Shown here: positions 38,171-46,750 of the stretch, piece by piece | Layout of the letters: every line of letters begins with the position of its first letter | Numbering within the stretch: position 1 is the first letter of the stretch | Source: Serratia rubidaea | Lineage (GTDB): Bacteria > Pseudomonadota > Gammaproteobacteria > Enterobacterales > Enterobacteriaceae | DNA: 64,000 nt | Assembly (NCBI GenBank): GCA_901472405.1 | Contig: LR590463.1 | Location: 2,108,001-2,172,000 of the forward strand | Direction of reading: 5' to 3' | Translations under genes and position numbers: made by a program | Notes under the pieces: model-generated | Seen by the model: the letters and a program-made list of their open reading frames with translations, nothing else | What the model was told of the DNA's origin: nothing | Databases searched by the model: none

Positions 38171-40461
38171 ATGAATATTTGGCCAACGGAAGTGAAGCAG
38201 TGTGCATCGTCGGTACTGCCGGTACACCCATTGAACAGTGACGAAAAACAGGCAGTGTTGCAACAGATGAACAGGATGTTCCTGAACCGCTTAGATCCTC
38301 GGGATATCCAAAAAAACGCACATGCCCTGGCGCGCCGACAGCAGATTGTCGATTTTCGCCCCGACATTGATCACGGGCTTGTCGTTGTCGGCTTTGCCGG
38401 TGGTGGCGGAAGCTGTGAAGGGATCAAGCAGGCTCTGGGCTATGAGCCGCATATCGCAATGAACCATAACCCGGTGGCCATGGCCATGCATGCCGTTAAC
38501 CACCCGCGAACCCTGCATTACCCGGAAGATATCTTCAGCGTTGACCCGAAGATCTCCACGGGGGGCCTACCGGTGCTGTTGGGCTGGTTTTCACCCGACT
38601 GCCGGCATTTCAGTAAAGCCAAAGGCGGAACTCCAGTTAAAAAAGGAGATCCGCGGCCTGGCATGGGTGGTGCTCCGGTGGGCGCTGGCGGTACGGCCTC
38701 GGTTTTTGATGCTCGAGAACGTGGAGGAATTCCGGTCATGGGGGCCATTGAAAACGGACAGTAAGGGGCATTTATTCCCTGACACCTCACGCGCTGGCGA
38801 GACGTTCCGCGCTTTTATCGGCATGTTGAGCAGTGGCGTGGCGCCAGATTGTCCGGCGCTGGCCGAAGCCTGCGAATTCCTGCAGATCGATATTGACGGC
38901 CCAGATGCTCGCCGCTTGGTGGCCGGCCTGGGCTACAACGTCGATCACAAGGAGTTACGGGCTTGCGACTATGGCGCCCCGACAATCCGCAAGCGCCTGT
39001 TTGTCGTAGCTCGTTGTGACGGGGAATCTGTTGTATGGCCAGAACCGTCACATGGCGCACCGGATAGCGCAGGGGTGCTGGCGGGGCAACTGCAGCCCTA
39101 CCGTACTGCCGCCGAGTGCATCGACTGGTCAATCCCAACGCGCAGCATCATGGGCCGAAAAAAGCCGCTGGCGGACAACACGCTGCGCCGTATCGTGAAA
39201 GGGTTGAAACGCTACGTTATCGACTGTCCGGATCCGTACATCGTCCAAATCGGACAAACAGGGTTCGGTGGAGACGGCCGGCAGTATGCCACCGGCACAC
39301 CGCTGACTACTGTCACCAGCAAAGCAGAACACCTACTGATCGAACCGTTCGCTGTGAAGTGCAATCACACGTCCAACCGAACCAAATACGACTGTTTCCG
39401 GGGCCAGTCCGGCCGCCTGCCGCTGCAAACGGTCACGCAAACCCATGGTTTCGCAGTGGCGGCGCCGGTGGTTGTGCGTCAGTTTGGGAACAGCACCGGC
39501 CAGCGCGCCAATGCTCCAGTGGGCACGATTATGCCTGGTGGTGGCGGTAAAACGCAGCTGGCCAGCGCGGTGCTGGTGGGGGCTGGCGGCCCGACATATT
39601 CCGGCAAGCCGCGCAGCATTACTGCACCGATGGCGACTATCCCGACGGAATCGCATACCGCGCTGGCATCGGCATCGTTGATCCAGATGGGCTATGGAGA
39701 ACGGAAAGGACAGTCGCCGCGCATCCTGAATATTCGCGCGCCCACTGGGAACCGTCGTTGCTGGTGGCATCAAGCACGCCGTTGTAGCCGCAAATCTGAT
39801 CAAGCACTACGGCGGGAACTACACCGGCGCCGGGCTGGGAATGGACGAACCAATGCACACGGTGACGCAGGTCGATCACCACTCACTATGTACGTCGCAT
39901 CTGGTGCAGCTGCGTGGTACATGCAAAGACGGGGCGGCCGACGAATGCGCCAGCGCCAACCCTCACCGCCGGTGGCAATCACATCGGGCATGTAACGGCG
40001 TACCTGCAGAAATACTACGGCAACGAGAAAGACGGGATCGACGTCGACGCCCCGATGCACACAGTGCCGACGCATGATCGGTTTGGCCTCACCGAGGTGA
40101 AATGCGAGCCGACGCTGATCACCGACGACCAACGTTATAACGCCTGGTGCTGCGCGCGTTTGATGGACGAATTCAGCGACGAACCGGACGACAGCCACCT
40201 GTTCCCGGCGCCGCGCCGCAGATTATCCAGGTCGGCGAATACATGGTGGTCGATATTTGTATGCGCATGCTGGAGCCGCGCGAGCTGTATAACGCAAATG
40301 GCTTCCCGCGTAGCTACATCATAGATCAGGATATCGACGGCACCCGCTGGGCTAAATCTGAGCAGGTTGCGCGTTGTGGTAACTCTGTGCCGCCGCCATT
40401 TGCAGAGGCACTGGTAAGGGTGAACATGCCGCATTATTGCGTTTGGAGAAAGGCAGCGTGA
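38171..40461 (+). CDS. Phage C5 cytosine DNA methyltransferase, large, with repeated target-domain units (about five frameshifts)
   Basis: Dcm-type enzyme of about 760 residues. Motif I VVVGFAGGGGSCEGIKQALG, motif IV GWFSPDCRHFSKAKGG with the catalytic Cys, motif VI RFLMLENVEEF, motif VIII DYGAPTIRKRLFVVA, and at the very end motif X-like ARCGNSVPPPFAEALV. Between VIII and X lie about 400 residues with repeated PLTTVTSKAEH-like units (for example PLQTVTQTHGF, PVGTIMPGGGG, PMATIPTESHT, PMHTVTQVDHH, PTLTAGGNHIG). Such phage enzymes protect DNA from host restriction. Breaks near 38630, 39745, 39945, 39955 and 40215. Start ATG 38171 has AGGGG 8 bases upstream. Confidence 0.85.
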
Positions 40462-40509
40462 TTTATAGTGGCGGAGTTATCCGCCACATATCGGCTCATC
40501 CCGATAATA

Positions 40510-41572
40510 TTAAAAATACATATCGCGCCAATCACCGTCATGTTCCCTGCGGCCTTGATTTATTTGTTCCTGAACATGTTTGGAAAACACATCATTGCCC
40601 CATATAATGCCGTTGTCTGGCCCTAGAGCACCTGACCCCCCAGGTATATGCACGTCTGAAAGATAGTCAGAAATACTTGCTACAGCTTTATCCCGATAAG
40701 ATAATTTTTTGTATAGCGAATAAACGAACGCTCCAATAGGAGTAAATTGCTCTCTGAGAATCTCTGTTTTTATGCCTTCACGAGGTTTCTTTACATATTG
40801 AGTGAAGTATTTCGAGTAGGATCTGTATATAAACAAGACATCATACCCATTGGCTTGAAATAATGCTCTTGAGTGAAATCCTGGATGTTTCCCCTTTATT
40901 ATTTCAAATGCTGCTTTTTTTACTTCTCGGGATGGCTCTTGATCGTTGTTTAGCATAAAAAAACATATGCGTTGCGTGTCCAGTAGTCCAGCCAGCAAGA
41001 TCTGCTATACAAATGCTTTCTAAGAGTTCTCGAGGATGTTGTGCATACTTTTGACCCAATTCTCTTATTTTTACTGAAAGTTGATTAACCACATCCTCCT
41101 CTTCGCCCTTCCATGCATGAGAATGAGCTAAGATTCCATAGGGAACAGGAGGGAGAAGTTCAACACATGGGTTTCCTGTTTTTTTCTTGCATAGTTTTGC
41201 GATGGTTGCTGCCGTTTCAAATGCCTTTTCTAAATCTCTTGGCCTGAGTGTTGTTTTACATTCAAATGCTGCAGCAACTCCGTCTATCAGATAGTATTTT
41301 TTGTCGGTAAGGAATGGAGGATAACTAGGTTTCAAAACTATTATATCAATTTGGGGGCTGGCGTCGCCATTACTTGATAATAATCGGCCTTTAGTCACAA
41401 CTCGATAGTTTGCTGGAAGCCAATGTTCAAGTAGTTCTTTCCAGTTTTCTTCCCCTTCGTCACCGGCAGTGCCTGGATCCTCTTTTGAGCGTGCAGAAAT
41501 TCTCCCATACTCTAAAGCTAATGTGGTTGAGATGCTTTTAAAAAATGAAAATATTTCATGATTTCTTTCCAT
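40510..41572 (-). CDS. DUF6602-like protein with nuclease-type motif, AT-rich accessory gene (one frameshift)
   Basis: 353 residues when T7 near 40970 is read as T6. N-terminal: ISTTLALEYGRISARSKED...GEEGEENWKELLEHWLPANYRVVTKGRLLSSNGDASPQIDIIVLKPSYPPFL...YYLIDGVAAAFECKTTLRPRDLEKA. The spaced D (QIDIIVL) and E-x-K (FECK) form a PD-(D/E)xK-like site, as in DUF6602 proteins. C-terminal part has FQANGYDVLFIYRSYS and no known domain. It runs against the phage genes, is much more AT-rich than its neighbours, and converges with the methyltransferase, so I take it as a cargo (moron) gene, perhaps anti-phage. Function not known. Confidence 0.6.
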
Positions 41573-41645
41573 AGTACCCCCCAAAGAAAATGCAGCGCAT
41601 TAGTATTCCAATAGAATGTTTGTTTGGCAATGAAACAAAAATCAA

Positions 41646-41665
41646 TACTGTTTTTTTATACAGTT
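41646..41665. promoter_or_regulatory. LexA (SOS) box
   Basis: TACTGTTTTTTTATACAGTT: perfect CTGT-N8-ACAG core with an AT-only spacer and TA/T flanks, very close to the E. coli consensus. It lies between two divergent genes: 45 bp before the small ORF at 41710 (plus) and 74 bp before the DUF6602-like gene start at 41572 (minus). Confidence 0.85.
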
Positions 41666-41709
41666 GTTTGTTGTGATAACCTTGCAATACACAATGAAGA
41701 GATAGATAA

Positions 41710-41901
41710 TTGATTGATATTAAAGATTTAGTTAAATCATTGCCAAGCACAGGAAGAATGGTTATCACCTGCGAGAATGGAGCGATAACCGGCACTCGCA
41801 TCGTTAAGGATAACGAATACATAGTATCATTTAACGCGTTGATTGAACTGGCAAAATCCGCAGGTTATTCAGTTGTAAGACCTGATGGAAACGCGCTATA
41901 A
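41710..41901 (+). CDS. Small SOS-controlled protein, candidate antirepressor
   Basis: 63 residues from TTG 41710: LIDIKDLVKSLPSTGRMVITCENGAITGTRIVKDNEYIVSFNALIELAKSAGYSVVRPDGNAL. A GAAGAG site lies about 10 bases upstream. It looks like a compact alpha-beta fold, family unknown to me. It is the first gene after the LexA box. In Gifsy-type prophages with non-cleavable repressors, small LexA-controlled antirepressors trigger induction. The short repressor at 33886 makes the same logic likely here. This role is inference. Confidence 0.55.
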   Translation: MIDIKDLVKSLPSTGRMVITCENGAITGTRIVKDNEYIVSFNALIELAKSAGYSVVRPDGNAL

Positions 41902-41970
41902 TTAACCGGCTGGACTGAACACCCAGCTCGTTAAAATTCTGAGCAACTGCTGCGCTACTGGAGATTATCA

Positions 41971-42564
41971 ATGCGCAGTATTCGTACATCAAAGCAGCAG
42001 GTGACCTGCTGGTACCCGCAACCAGGGATGCCAGGGATTTTCTGCGATCCAAAAAAGTCGGCTCGGTTTTATACGCCGATTTCAAACAGGCCAGAAACCC
42101 CGGCATTTCACCGCAAGTTGTTCTCGTTGCTGAATCTCGGCTTCGACTATTGGCAGCCGACTGGTGGCGCCATATCCCCCACAGACAAAGCGCTTGTGAA
42201 TGGGTATGTAAAATTCCTCGCATATTACGCCGGCGGTGAAGATGCGTTGCAGGCCGCCGCCGATGAATATCTTGCGGATATAGCAGGAAAGCGAGCCGGG
42301 AATATCAGCGCCGCAAAATCATTCGAAGCTTTCCGGGCATGGGTAACTATTCAGGCGGGCTTCTCCACCAAATTCGTCATGCCTGACGGAACCACTCGTA
42401 ATGAGCCAAAGTCGATCTCGTTCGCCAAAATGGACGACATCGAATTCGGCGAATTTTATAAAGCCGTCCTTGATGTGCTCTGGAACTACATCCTGTTTCG
42501 CACTTTCCCCGATCAACAGTCTGCAGAAAACGCGGCCGCCCAGTTGATGGGGTACACGTCATGA
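41971..42564 (+). CDS. DUF1367 family phage protein (two compensating indels)
   Basis: Family of the nin region, unknown function. The body is clear: FHRKLFSLLNLGFDYWQPTGGAISPTDKALVNGYVKFLAYYAGGEDALQAAADEYLADIAGKRAGNISAAKSFEAFRAWVTIQAGF...ISFAKMDDIEFGEFYKAVLDVLWNYIL. The first 35 residues as written are out of frame: with one G added after ATG and one C removed near 42093 they become AQYSYIKAAGDLLVPATRDA...VLYADFKQARNPAFHRK, which fits the family. Result about 197 residues. It overlaps the next gene by 4 bases. Confidence 0.82.
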   Translation: MRSIRTSKQQVTCWYPQPGMPGIFCDPKKSARFYTPISNRPETPAFHRKLFSLLNLGFDYWQPTGGAISPTDKALVNGYVKFLAYYAGGEDALQAAADEYLADIAGKRAGNISAAKSFEAFRAWVTIQAGFSTKFVMPDGTTRNEPKSISFAKMDDIEFGEFYKAVLDVLWNYILFRTFPDQQSAENAAAQLMGYTS

Positions 42565-42848
42565 GCAAATTAACCAAAGAAGCTCGCGGTCGAGAATGCC
42601 AGGTGCGGATCCCCGGCGTCTGCAACTTCAACCCAGAAACCACGGTATCCGCGCATTACCGGCTCGCAGGTACGTGCGGGACAGCGATAAAGCCGGACGA
42701 CGCACAAGCGGCGTGGGCGTGCAGCGCATGCCACGACGCGATAGACGGCAGAACGAAAACAGAATATACGCGCGATGACCTGCGGCTGATGCACGCCGAG
42801 GGGGTATTCCGCACGCAAGCAATCTTGAGAGGTGAGGGGAAATTATGA
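42561..42848 (+). CDS. DUF1364 / YbcO-like nuclease
   Basis: 95 residues: KEARGRECQVRIPGVCNFNPETTVSAHYRLAGTCGTAIKPDDAQAAWACSACHDAIDGRTKT. This parallels DLP12 YbcO (RECQVRIPGVCNGNPETSVLAHIRL.GLCGTG.KP.D..A..ACSACHDEIDRR). Cys residues in VCN and CSACHD plus the AH motif are consistent with an HNH-like metal site. It occupies the place of lambda nin-region recombination or resolvase genes. Overlaps both neighbours by 4 bases. Confidence 0.88.
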   Translation: MSKLTKEARGRECQVRIPGVCNFNPETTVSAHYRLAGTCGTAIKPDDAQAAWACSACHDAIDGRTKTEYTRDDLRLMHAEGVFRTQAILRGEGKL

Positions 42849-43195
42849 TGCTCGATATGTATGAGGTGTTGTCTCGTTGGGGCGTATGGGCACGTGAAAG
42901 CAGTGGTATCGACTACTCACCGATCGCCGCCGGTTTCAAAGGGCTGCTGCCGCCGGCAAGTGCGGGGAAAGAGTCCTGTAACGATGATGACGGGCTGCTA
43001 ATCGATGGCTGCGTGGCCAGGCTGAAAAAGTATAAGCCCGACGAGTACGACCTGGTGATTGCACACCATGTTTATGGCATTTCGCTGCGCAAGATAGCCA
43101 AGCGGCGTAAGTGTTCTGATGGCACGGTGCGGAAGGAAATGCAAACTGCCGAGGGGTTTATCGGGGATGTTTGGCTATGCTCAATGTTAGGCTAA
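42845..43195 (+). CDS. Antitermination protein Q (DLP12/phi21-like type)
   Basis: 116 residues: EVLSRWGVWARESSGIDYSPIAAGFKGLLPPA...SCNDDDGLLIDGCVARLKKYKPDEYDLVIAHHVYGISLRKIAKRRKCSDGTVRKEMQTAEGFI. This is the pattern of the DLP12 QuuD family, which loads on RNA polymerase at the late promoter and lets it read through terminators into lysis and morphogenesis genes. HTH near the C-terminus (GISLRKIAKRRKCSDGTVRKEM). It is last of the rightward early/nin block. Confidence 0.88.
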   Translation: MMLDMYEVLSRWGVWARESSGIDYSPIAAGFKGLLPPASAGKESCNDDDGLLIDGCVARLKKYKPDEYDLVIAHHVYGISLRKIAKRRKCSDGTVRKEMQTAEGFIGDVWLCSMLG

Positions 43196-43217
43196 CTACA
43201 AGTGTATAAAAAGGTGT

Positions 43218-43246
43218 AAAGGCCCGATTATACGGGCCTTTATTTA
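43218..43246 (+). terminator. Bidirectional terminator between Q and kwaB-like gene
   Basis: GGCCCG-ATTATA-CGGGCC, preceded by AAA and followed by TTTATTTATTT. It ends the rightward Q transcript and, read leftward, follows the kwaB-like stop with TTTACACCTTTTT. Confidence 0.75.
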
Positions 43247-44115
43247 TTTCATTGGTCTTTTTGAATTGGACTTGAATCTTATTTTGCTAATGGCAGCAAT
43301 GAAAATGTCTTCATCTAAAAAGGTCAGCAATAATTTAACTTCTTTCTTTGTGGTTGGGATGAGAATTTTCTCTACTCCATTTTCATTGTAAGTTTTCAAT
43401 TCAAATCCAACATCCTCAGCGGCTTTTTTTAACAAGCTGGTTTCATTATCTAGGACTCCTGAATTGTTGATTAGGGTTATTTTTGTTCTGATAACCGTAT
43501 CTGCAATAATACTCATATCAAAACCGTCTTCCGTCTTGAACTTGTCATGTTGACTGAAGGCTTTAATGTCAGCATCTGTTGCTTCAGAGAAATATCGATC
43601 CATATCGAAAATTCCTCTTAGTTTTTGAAGGCTTTTAAATTTTATTTTATTTCCTCTAATCGTTGCAACAAGCTTCTCATCTACATTGAATCCGATAGAT
43701 GTTGACATTTTGAAAGCACTTTTGCTAAGCCATAGTGATTTGCTCACATCTAGAATTTGGCCCCGATTGAAGGCTTGCAGGGCTATTTTCTTATTATCGT
43801 TAGGGAAGTCTACCCCAACGAACAATGCTTTAATATTATCGATAGGAATAACTGTAGGATCCCACGTCGTAATGGCGGTACTTCTTTTTACTGCATCAGT
43901 TAGATCATCAGCCTCAACAAAGCCATCCAAAAAATGACACTCATTATAACTCGGGTATAACCTGCACAGTATTCAATAGAATCTTCGTAATGAGTCTCGA
44001 AATATTCATACTGCTCCTTGAAAAGGCTGGTTATTTTTTCATCAGCATCCTTGTCAGTTTCGATCCTAACGATTCTAGTTGCTGTGTTTTTGTCCATTAC
44101 TGCAAATAAAGGCAT
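43244..44115 (-). CDS. kwaB: KwaB-like protein (DUF4868), Kiwa anti-phage system (one frameshift)
   Basis: About 290 residues once a T is added near 43944 (GYTRVY then NECHFLDGFVEADDLTDAV). It ends with the DUF4868-type segment LLLTFLDEDIFIAAISKIRFKSNSKR and has the preceding layout KIALQAFNRGQIL...LWLSKSAFKM...EKLVATIRGNKIKFKSLQKLRGIFDMDRYFSEAT. KwaB is the DNA-binding or effector half of Kiwa. It starts 4 bases after the kwaA-like stop, with AGGTG inside that gene's end. Very AT-rich, against phage transcription, and just after Q, a known cargo site. Assigned from memory of family patterns; sequence is divergent. Confidence 0.65.
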
Positions 44116-44119
44116 ATTT

Positions 44120-44638
44120 TCACCTATTAATGTGTAGGTAAGTATAGTCGGTTAGTTTTACCACTTTGAAATTTTTTCTTTTTACATCTGTAATTACCTC
44201 TTTCGATATAAGAACAAAACCAACTCCGGTGTCATCTTCCGCTTCATAAAATTTATATCCAATCAAGGAAAGGAGTGGGTTGAAATTGTAGTTCTCAGAA
44301 AAACTAATATAAAAAAGTAGTGATATATAAAAAAATACAGCATATTTCCAATCTGACGAGATAGAGTCAGTCCCTAGTAATGGAAATAAATAGCTTAGGA
44401 AGTAGTTAGTGACCTCCTTGTTAGCAGGGGATATGGAGTCGATATTTTTACTTAATTCGACAAGGTATTTCTTTGCGTATTGTATAAAAAACACACATGA
44501 GATAAAGCTTAGAATGCAAATAGTTGCAGATGAATAAATCAACCAATGCACATTTTTGGCGAAACCTATAAATATCAGAGTTATACAAACTGGTGCGATA
44601 GAGCTTGCTGTTAAAAGTAATCTTGCAAACTTGTTCAT
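44120..44638 (-). CDS. kwaA: KwaA-like four-TM membrane protein, Kiwa system
   Basis: 172 residues from ATG 44638 (AAGGA 8 bases upstream). TM segments near residues 7-27 (LLLTASSIAPVCITLIFIGFA), 32-52 (WLIYSSATICILSFISCVFFI) and 98-112 (YAVFFYISLLFYISF), with a possible fourth around YFLSYLFPLLG. After the last TM comes FNPLLSLIGYKFYEAEDDTGVGFVLISKEV, the NPLL..GY.FY....G....LI.K pattern I associate with KwaA. KwaA is the membrane sensor of Kiwa. Order kwaA-kwaB on one strand fits the system. Confidence 0.65.
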   Translation of the reverse strand: MNKFARLLLTASSIAPVCITLIFIGFAKNVHWLIYSSATICILSFISCVFFIQYAKKYLVELSKNIDSISPANKEVTNYFLSYLFPLLGTDSISSDWKYAVFFYISLLFYISFSENYNFNPLLSLIGYKFYEAEDDTGVGFVLISKEVITDVKRKNFKVVKLTDYTYLHINR

Positions 44639-45075
44639 CAAAAAAATCCTTACACTGTACTGGTTTTATATACAGTACATAAAAGGGAGGTCCATACCAA
44701 GAAGATATTGCGAATGCTTTAATTGTTGAAAAATGCAATACATTAAAAATATTAAAGCACAAAAGTGTTAACGCGTACGCAAAAAGTGTTGTAACGTGAT
44801 AAGAGTGGTTACGTAGTCACGTAGCTTAGCAACTTCCAAAACCTCGTTCTGACGGGTTTCACTGAGAGCGATAGCGACTTTTAGGCATCTTCTCTCTTAT
44901 GAATTCAGAATAGTTGGATATACATGACGCGCTTCTTCGTGGCATGCTTTTTGAACAGTGATGTCCCCCAGATGCTACTGTGCTTAAAAGTGACGACCAG
45001 GAAAGACTGGTAACAAGCCCTGACTAATGTCGGGGCTTTTCTATTTTAGGGGCGAGATTACGGCAAGGACCCATC
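44639..45075 (+). promoter_or_regulatory. Late-gene leader region (probable pR' / Q target) and kwaA promoter
   Basis: About 440 bases without a supported gene. The left AT-rich part should hold the leftward promoter of the kwaA-like gene. The right part, before the lysis genes, is where Q-type phages keep the late promoter and a short leader ending in a terminator, present here at 45015-45047. A degenerate AGGAAAGACT box lies at 44999-45008. I could not fix the promoter. Confidence 0.45.
45015..45047 (+). terminator. Late leader terminator (tR'-like)
   Basis: AAGCCCTGAC / GTCGGGGCTT stem with a TAAT loop, followed by TTCTATTTT. It stands upstream of the lysis block with no gene before it, so it probably stops the late leader RNA unless Q is bound. 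Confidence 0.7.
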
Positions 45076-45711
45076 ATGTATGTTGTACCAGATGACATTG
45101 AGGTAAAATCCTTTCACTGCAACGCCAACAGGGACATAGCTATGAAAAATTTGCCTGATGATTACTTTCTGGATGCCGACGATGAACTGGTCGATTTTCT
45201 GGAAGCTCAGGGCGAGGCGTGCATCAAGGATATTTACCAGTCAAACATGGTGAATAAAGAAAACGGCTACAAGCTGCTCAGTATCCTGATTGTAGGTATT
45301 GGCTCGTCGTTTTTGCTGATTACGCAGAGGGCGAGTATAGATTTCCTCAGTGCAGGGCTTGCGATATTTATCCTCTACTGGTCACTGTGCGCGATCTACC
45401 TGGTAACGCAGGTTCTAACCGTTCACATGCGTGGACTAGTTTATGCATCTCCGGATCAGCTTTACACTCAAAATTATAAGTCCATTAACCAAGAGCATTT
45501 TGATTATTTCAAAAGCAATGGATTCAGCGGTGAGTGTAATCGCCTGTCAGTGATGAGGCGGTATAGGCTGCATGCTCTGTGTCTAACCGCCAGTGAATTA
45601 GCAAGCGACAACAAGAAAATAAGGAAAAGGCTGACCAAAGCAAGGATGGCGACCATCATCACTCCGGTCTGCGCTCTATTTATCTCTGCGATTGCTTATT
45701 TTTTCTGTTGA
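45076..45711 (+). CDS. Three-TM membrane protein, unknown cargo gene
   Basis: 211 residues. N-terminal 68 residues are soluble and acidic (DDYFLDADDELVDFLEAQGEACI), then two TM segments about 72-89 (SILIVGIGSSFLLITQR) and 95-115 (AGLAIFILYWSLCAIYLVTQV), a 70-residue cytoplasmic part (VYASPDQLYTQNYKSINQEHFDYFKSNG...RYRLHALCLTASELASDNKKIRKRLTKAR), and a C-terminal TM (ATIITPVCALFISAIAYFFC). The layout resembles membrane effectors of some defence systems, but I recognise no family. Start ATG has AGGA 8 bases upstream. Its 3' end overlaps the opposite small gene. Confidence 0.6.
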   Translation: MYVVPDDIEVKSFHCNANRDIAMKNLPDDYFLDADDELVDFLEAQGEACIKDIYQSNMVNKENGYKLLSILIVGIGSSFLLITQRASIDFLSAGLAIFILYWSLCAIYLVTQVLTVHMRGLVYASPDQLYTQNYKSINQEHFDYFKSNGFSGECNRLSVMRRYRLHALCLTASELASDNKKIRKRLTKARMATIITPVCALFISAIAYFFC

Positions 45712-45838
45712 CATCATCTTGGGAGTTGCCAACAAACATACGACCAACCGAAAAGTCGCCGGGTCTTACTGGTGCTGGTTTCGGTTGTTCTGCTGGCTGA
45801 GGTTTACTCTCGCCGGCAGGCTTATTTGACTGACTCAT
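45680..45838 (-). CDS. Small Pro/Gln-rich protein convergent with the membrane gene
   Basis: 52 residues from ATG 45838, with GGAG 8 bases upstream: MSQSNKPAGESKPQPAEQPK, PAPVRPGDFSVGRMFVGNSQ, DDVNRKNKQSQR. The Pro-Lys-Gln-rich first half looks disordered. Its last 32 bases overlap the 3' end of the three-TM gene on the other strand. Unknown; it may be a partner or antitoxin-like protein, but only position suggests that. Confidence 0.45.
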   Translation of the reverse strand: MSQSNKPAGESKPQPAEQPKPAPVRPGDFSVGRMFVGNSQDDVNRKNKQSQR

Positions 45839-46004
45839 ATAAAATTCTCCATCTCTATAGGGTTGTTTGTCGCGATTCAACGATATCAGAGACCGGAATG
45901 CACAGCCAGATCGTATCTGGCACCTATTCGAGGCTGCGCTAACACTCGGCCTTTTTCGTTTCTATTACCCGGAGACCGGGACAAGCCCCGGCAAGGGGGA
46001 AAGG

Positions 46005-46253
46005 ATGAAGATAATCATGCCTGACAAAATCGCCACCGCGGTCGGGTATTGCACATCGGGCGGCCTCATTTGTTGGGGCGGTATTGCGCGTTGGCTGCAT
46101 GACCTCGACTGGAACCTGATCGCCGTCGTCGGCGGCTTTGTTATCGGCGTGGCGACCTTCGCCGTTAACGTCTACTTCAAAAATCGGCAGACGAAAGCAT
46201 ATGAAGCGGCGCTAAAGCGTGGGTATGTGACGGCGCCGCCGCAGAAGGACTAA
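46005..46253 (+). CDS. Holin, phi21 S (pinholin) type
   Basis: 82 residues from ATG 46005, which has GGGGGAAAGG upstream. MKIIMPDKIATAVGYCTSGGLICWGGIARWLHDLDWNLIAVVGGFVIGVATFAVNVYFKNRQTKAYEAALKRGY parallels phi21 S ([26 protein letters not shown]...[32 protein letters not shown]). Two TM segments; TM1 is weakly hydrophobic as in pinholins, which depolarise the membrane and so release the SAR endolysin encoded next. Confidence 0.85.
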   Translation: MKIIMPDKIATAVGYCTSGGLICWGGIARWLHDLDWNLIAVVGGFVIGVATFAVNVYFKNRQTKAYEAALKRGYVTAPPQKD

Positions 46254-46255
46254 CC

Positions 46256-46750
46256 ATGACACCACAACTCAGGAAGAAAATTATCGCAGCCATTACCGGC
46301 GGCGGTGGTGCTGTCGTTATCGCGACTGCGATGCTCGGCGGCCATGATGGATTAGAGGGGCGGCGGTATGTGGCCTATCGCGACGTCGTCGGCGTTCTGA
46401 CGGTCTGCGATGGACATACCGGTGCCGATATTATCCCCGACAAGCGATACAGCGACGCAGAATGCGACGCGCTCCTTAATGCCGATCTGCAAAAAGTTGC
46501 TCGCATCGTCGATCCGTTTATCAAGGTGAAAACCACGGAAACCCAGCGCGCCGCGATTTACTCGTTCTCCTACAACGTCGGCCCGAATGCATTTATTCGT
46601 TCGACGATGCTGAAAAAATTGAATGCGGGCGATCCCACCGGCGCATGTGGTGAACTGAAGCGCTGGAAGTACGCCGGCGGCAAAGAGTGGAAAGGGCTTG
46701 TCACCCGTCGCGAGGTGGAAAATACCGTTTGCACCTGGGGGCAGCGATGA
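46256..46750 (+). CDS. SAR endolysin, R21-type lysozyme (GH24)
   Basis: 164 residues. N-terminal signal-anchor (IIAAITGGGGAVVIATAMLGG), rich in Gly and Ala as needed for later release from the membrane. Catalytic region GLEGRRYVAYRDVVGVLTVCDGHTG gives the Glu - Asp - Thr triad of T4-type lysozymes. Then AAIYSFSYNVGPNAFIRSTMLKKLN and KRWKYAGGKEWKGLVTRRE, as in phi21 R. Stop overlaps the Rz start (ATGA). Confidence 0.93.
   Translation: MTPQLRKKIIAAITGGGGAVVIATAMLGGHDGLEGRRYVAYRDVVGVLTVCDGHTGADIIPDKRYSDAECDALLNADLQKVARIVDPFIKVKTTETQRAAIYSFSYNVGPNAFIRSTMLKKLNAGDPTGACGELKRWKYAGGKEWKGLVTRREVENTVCTWGQR

Noticed and set aside
38171..41572. Methyltransferase plus DUF6602-like gene as a classical type II restriction-modification pair
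   Set aside because: They are convergent, differ strongly in base composition, and the methyltransferase is a typical phage protection enzyme. A functional link stays possible but is not shown.
44448..44762. 104-residue ORF overlapping the kwaA-like gene
   Set aside because: Same strand, other frame, no ribosome site, and it covers the TM-coding part of a better-supported gene.
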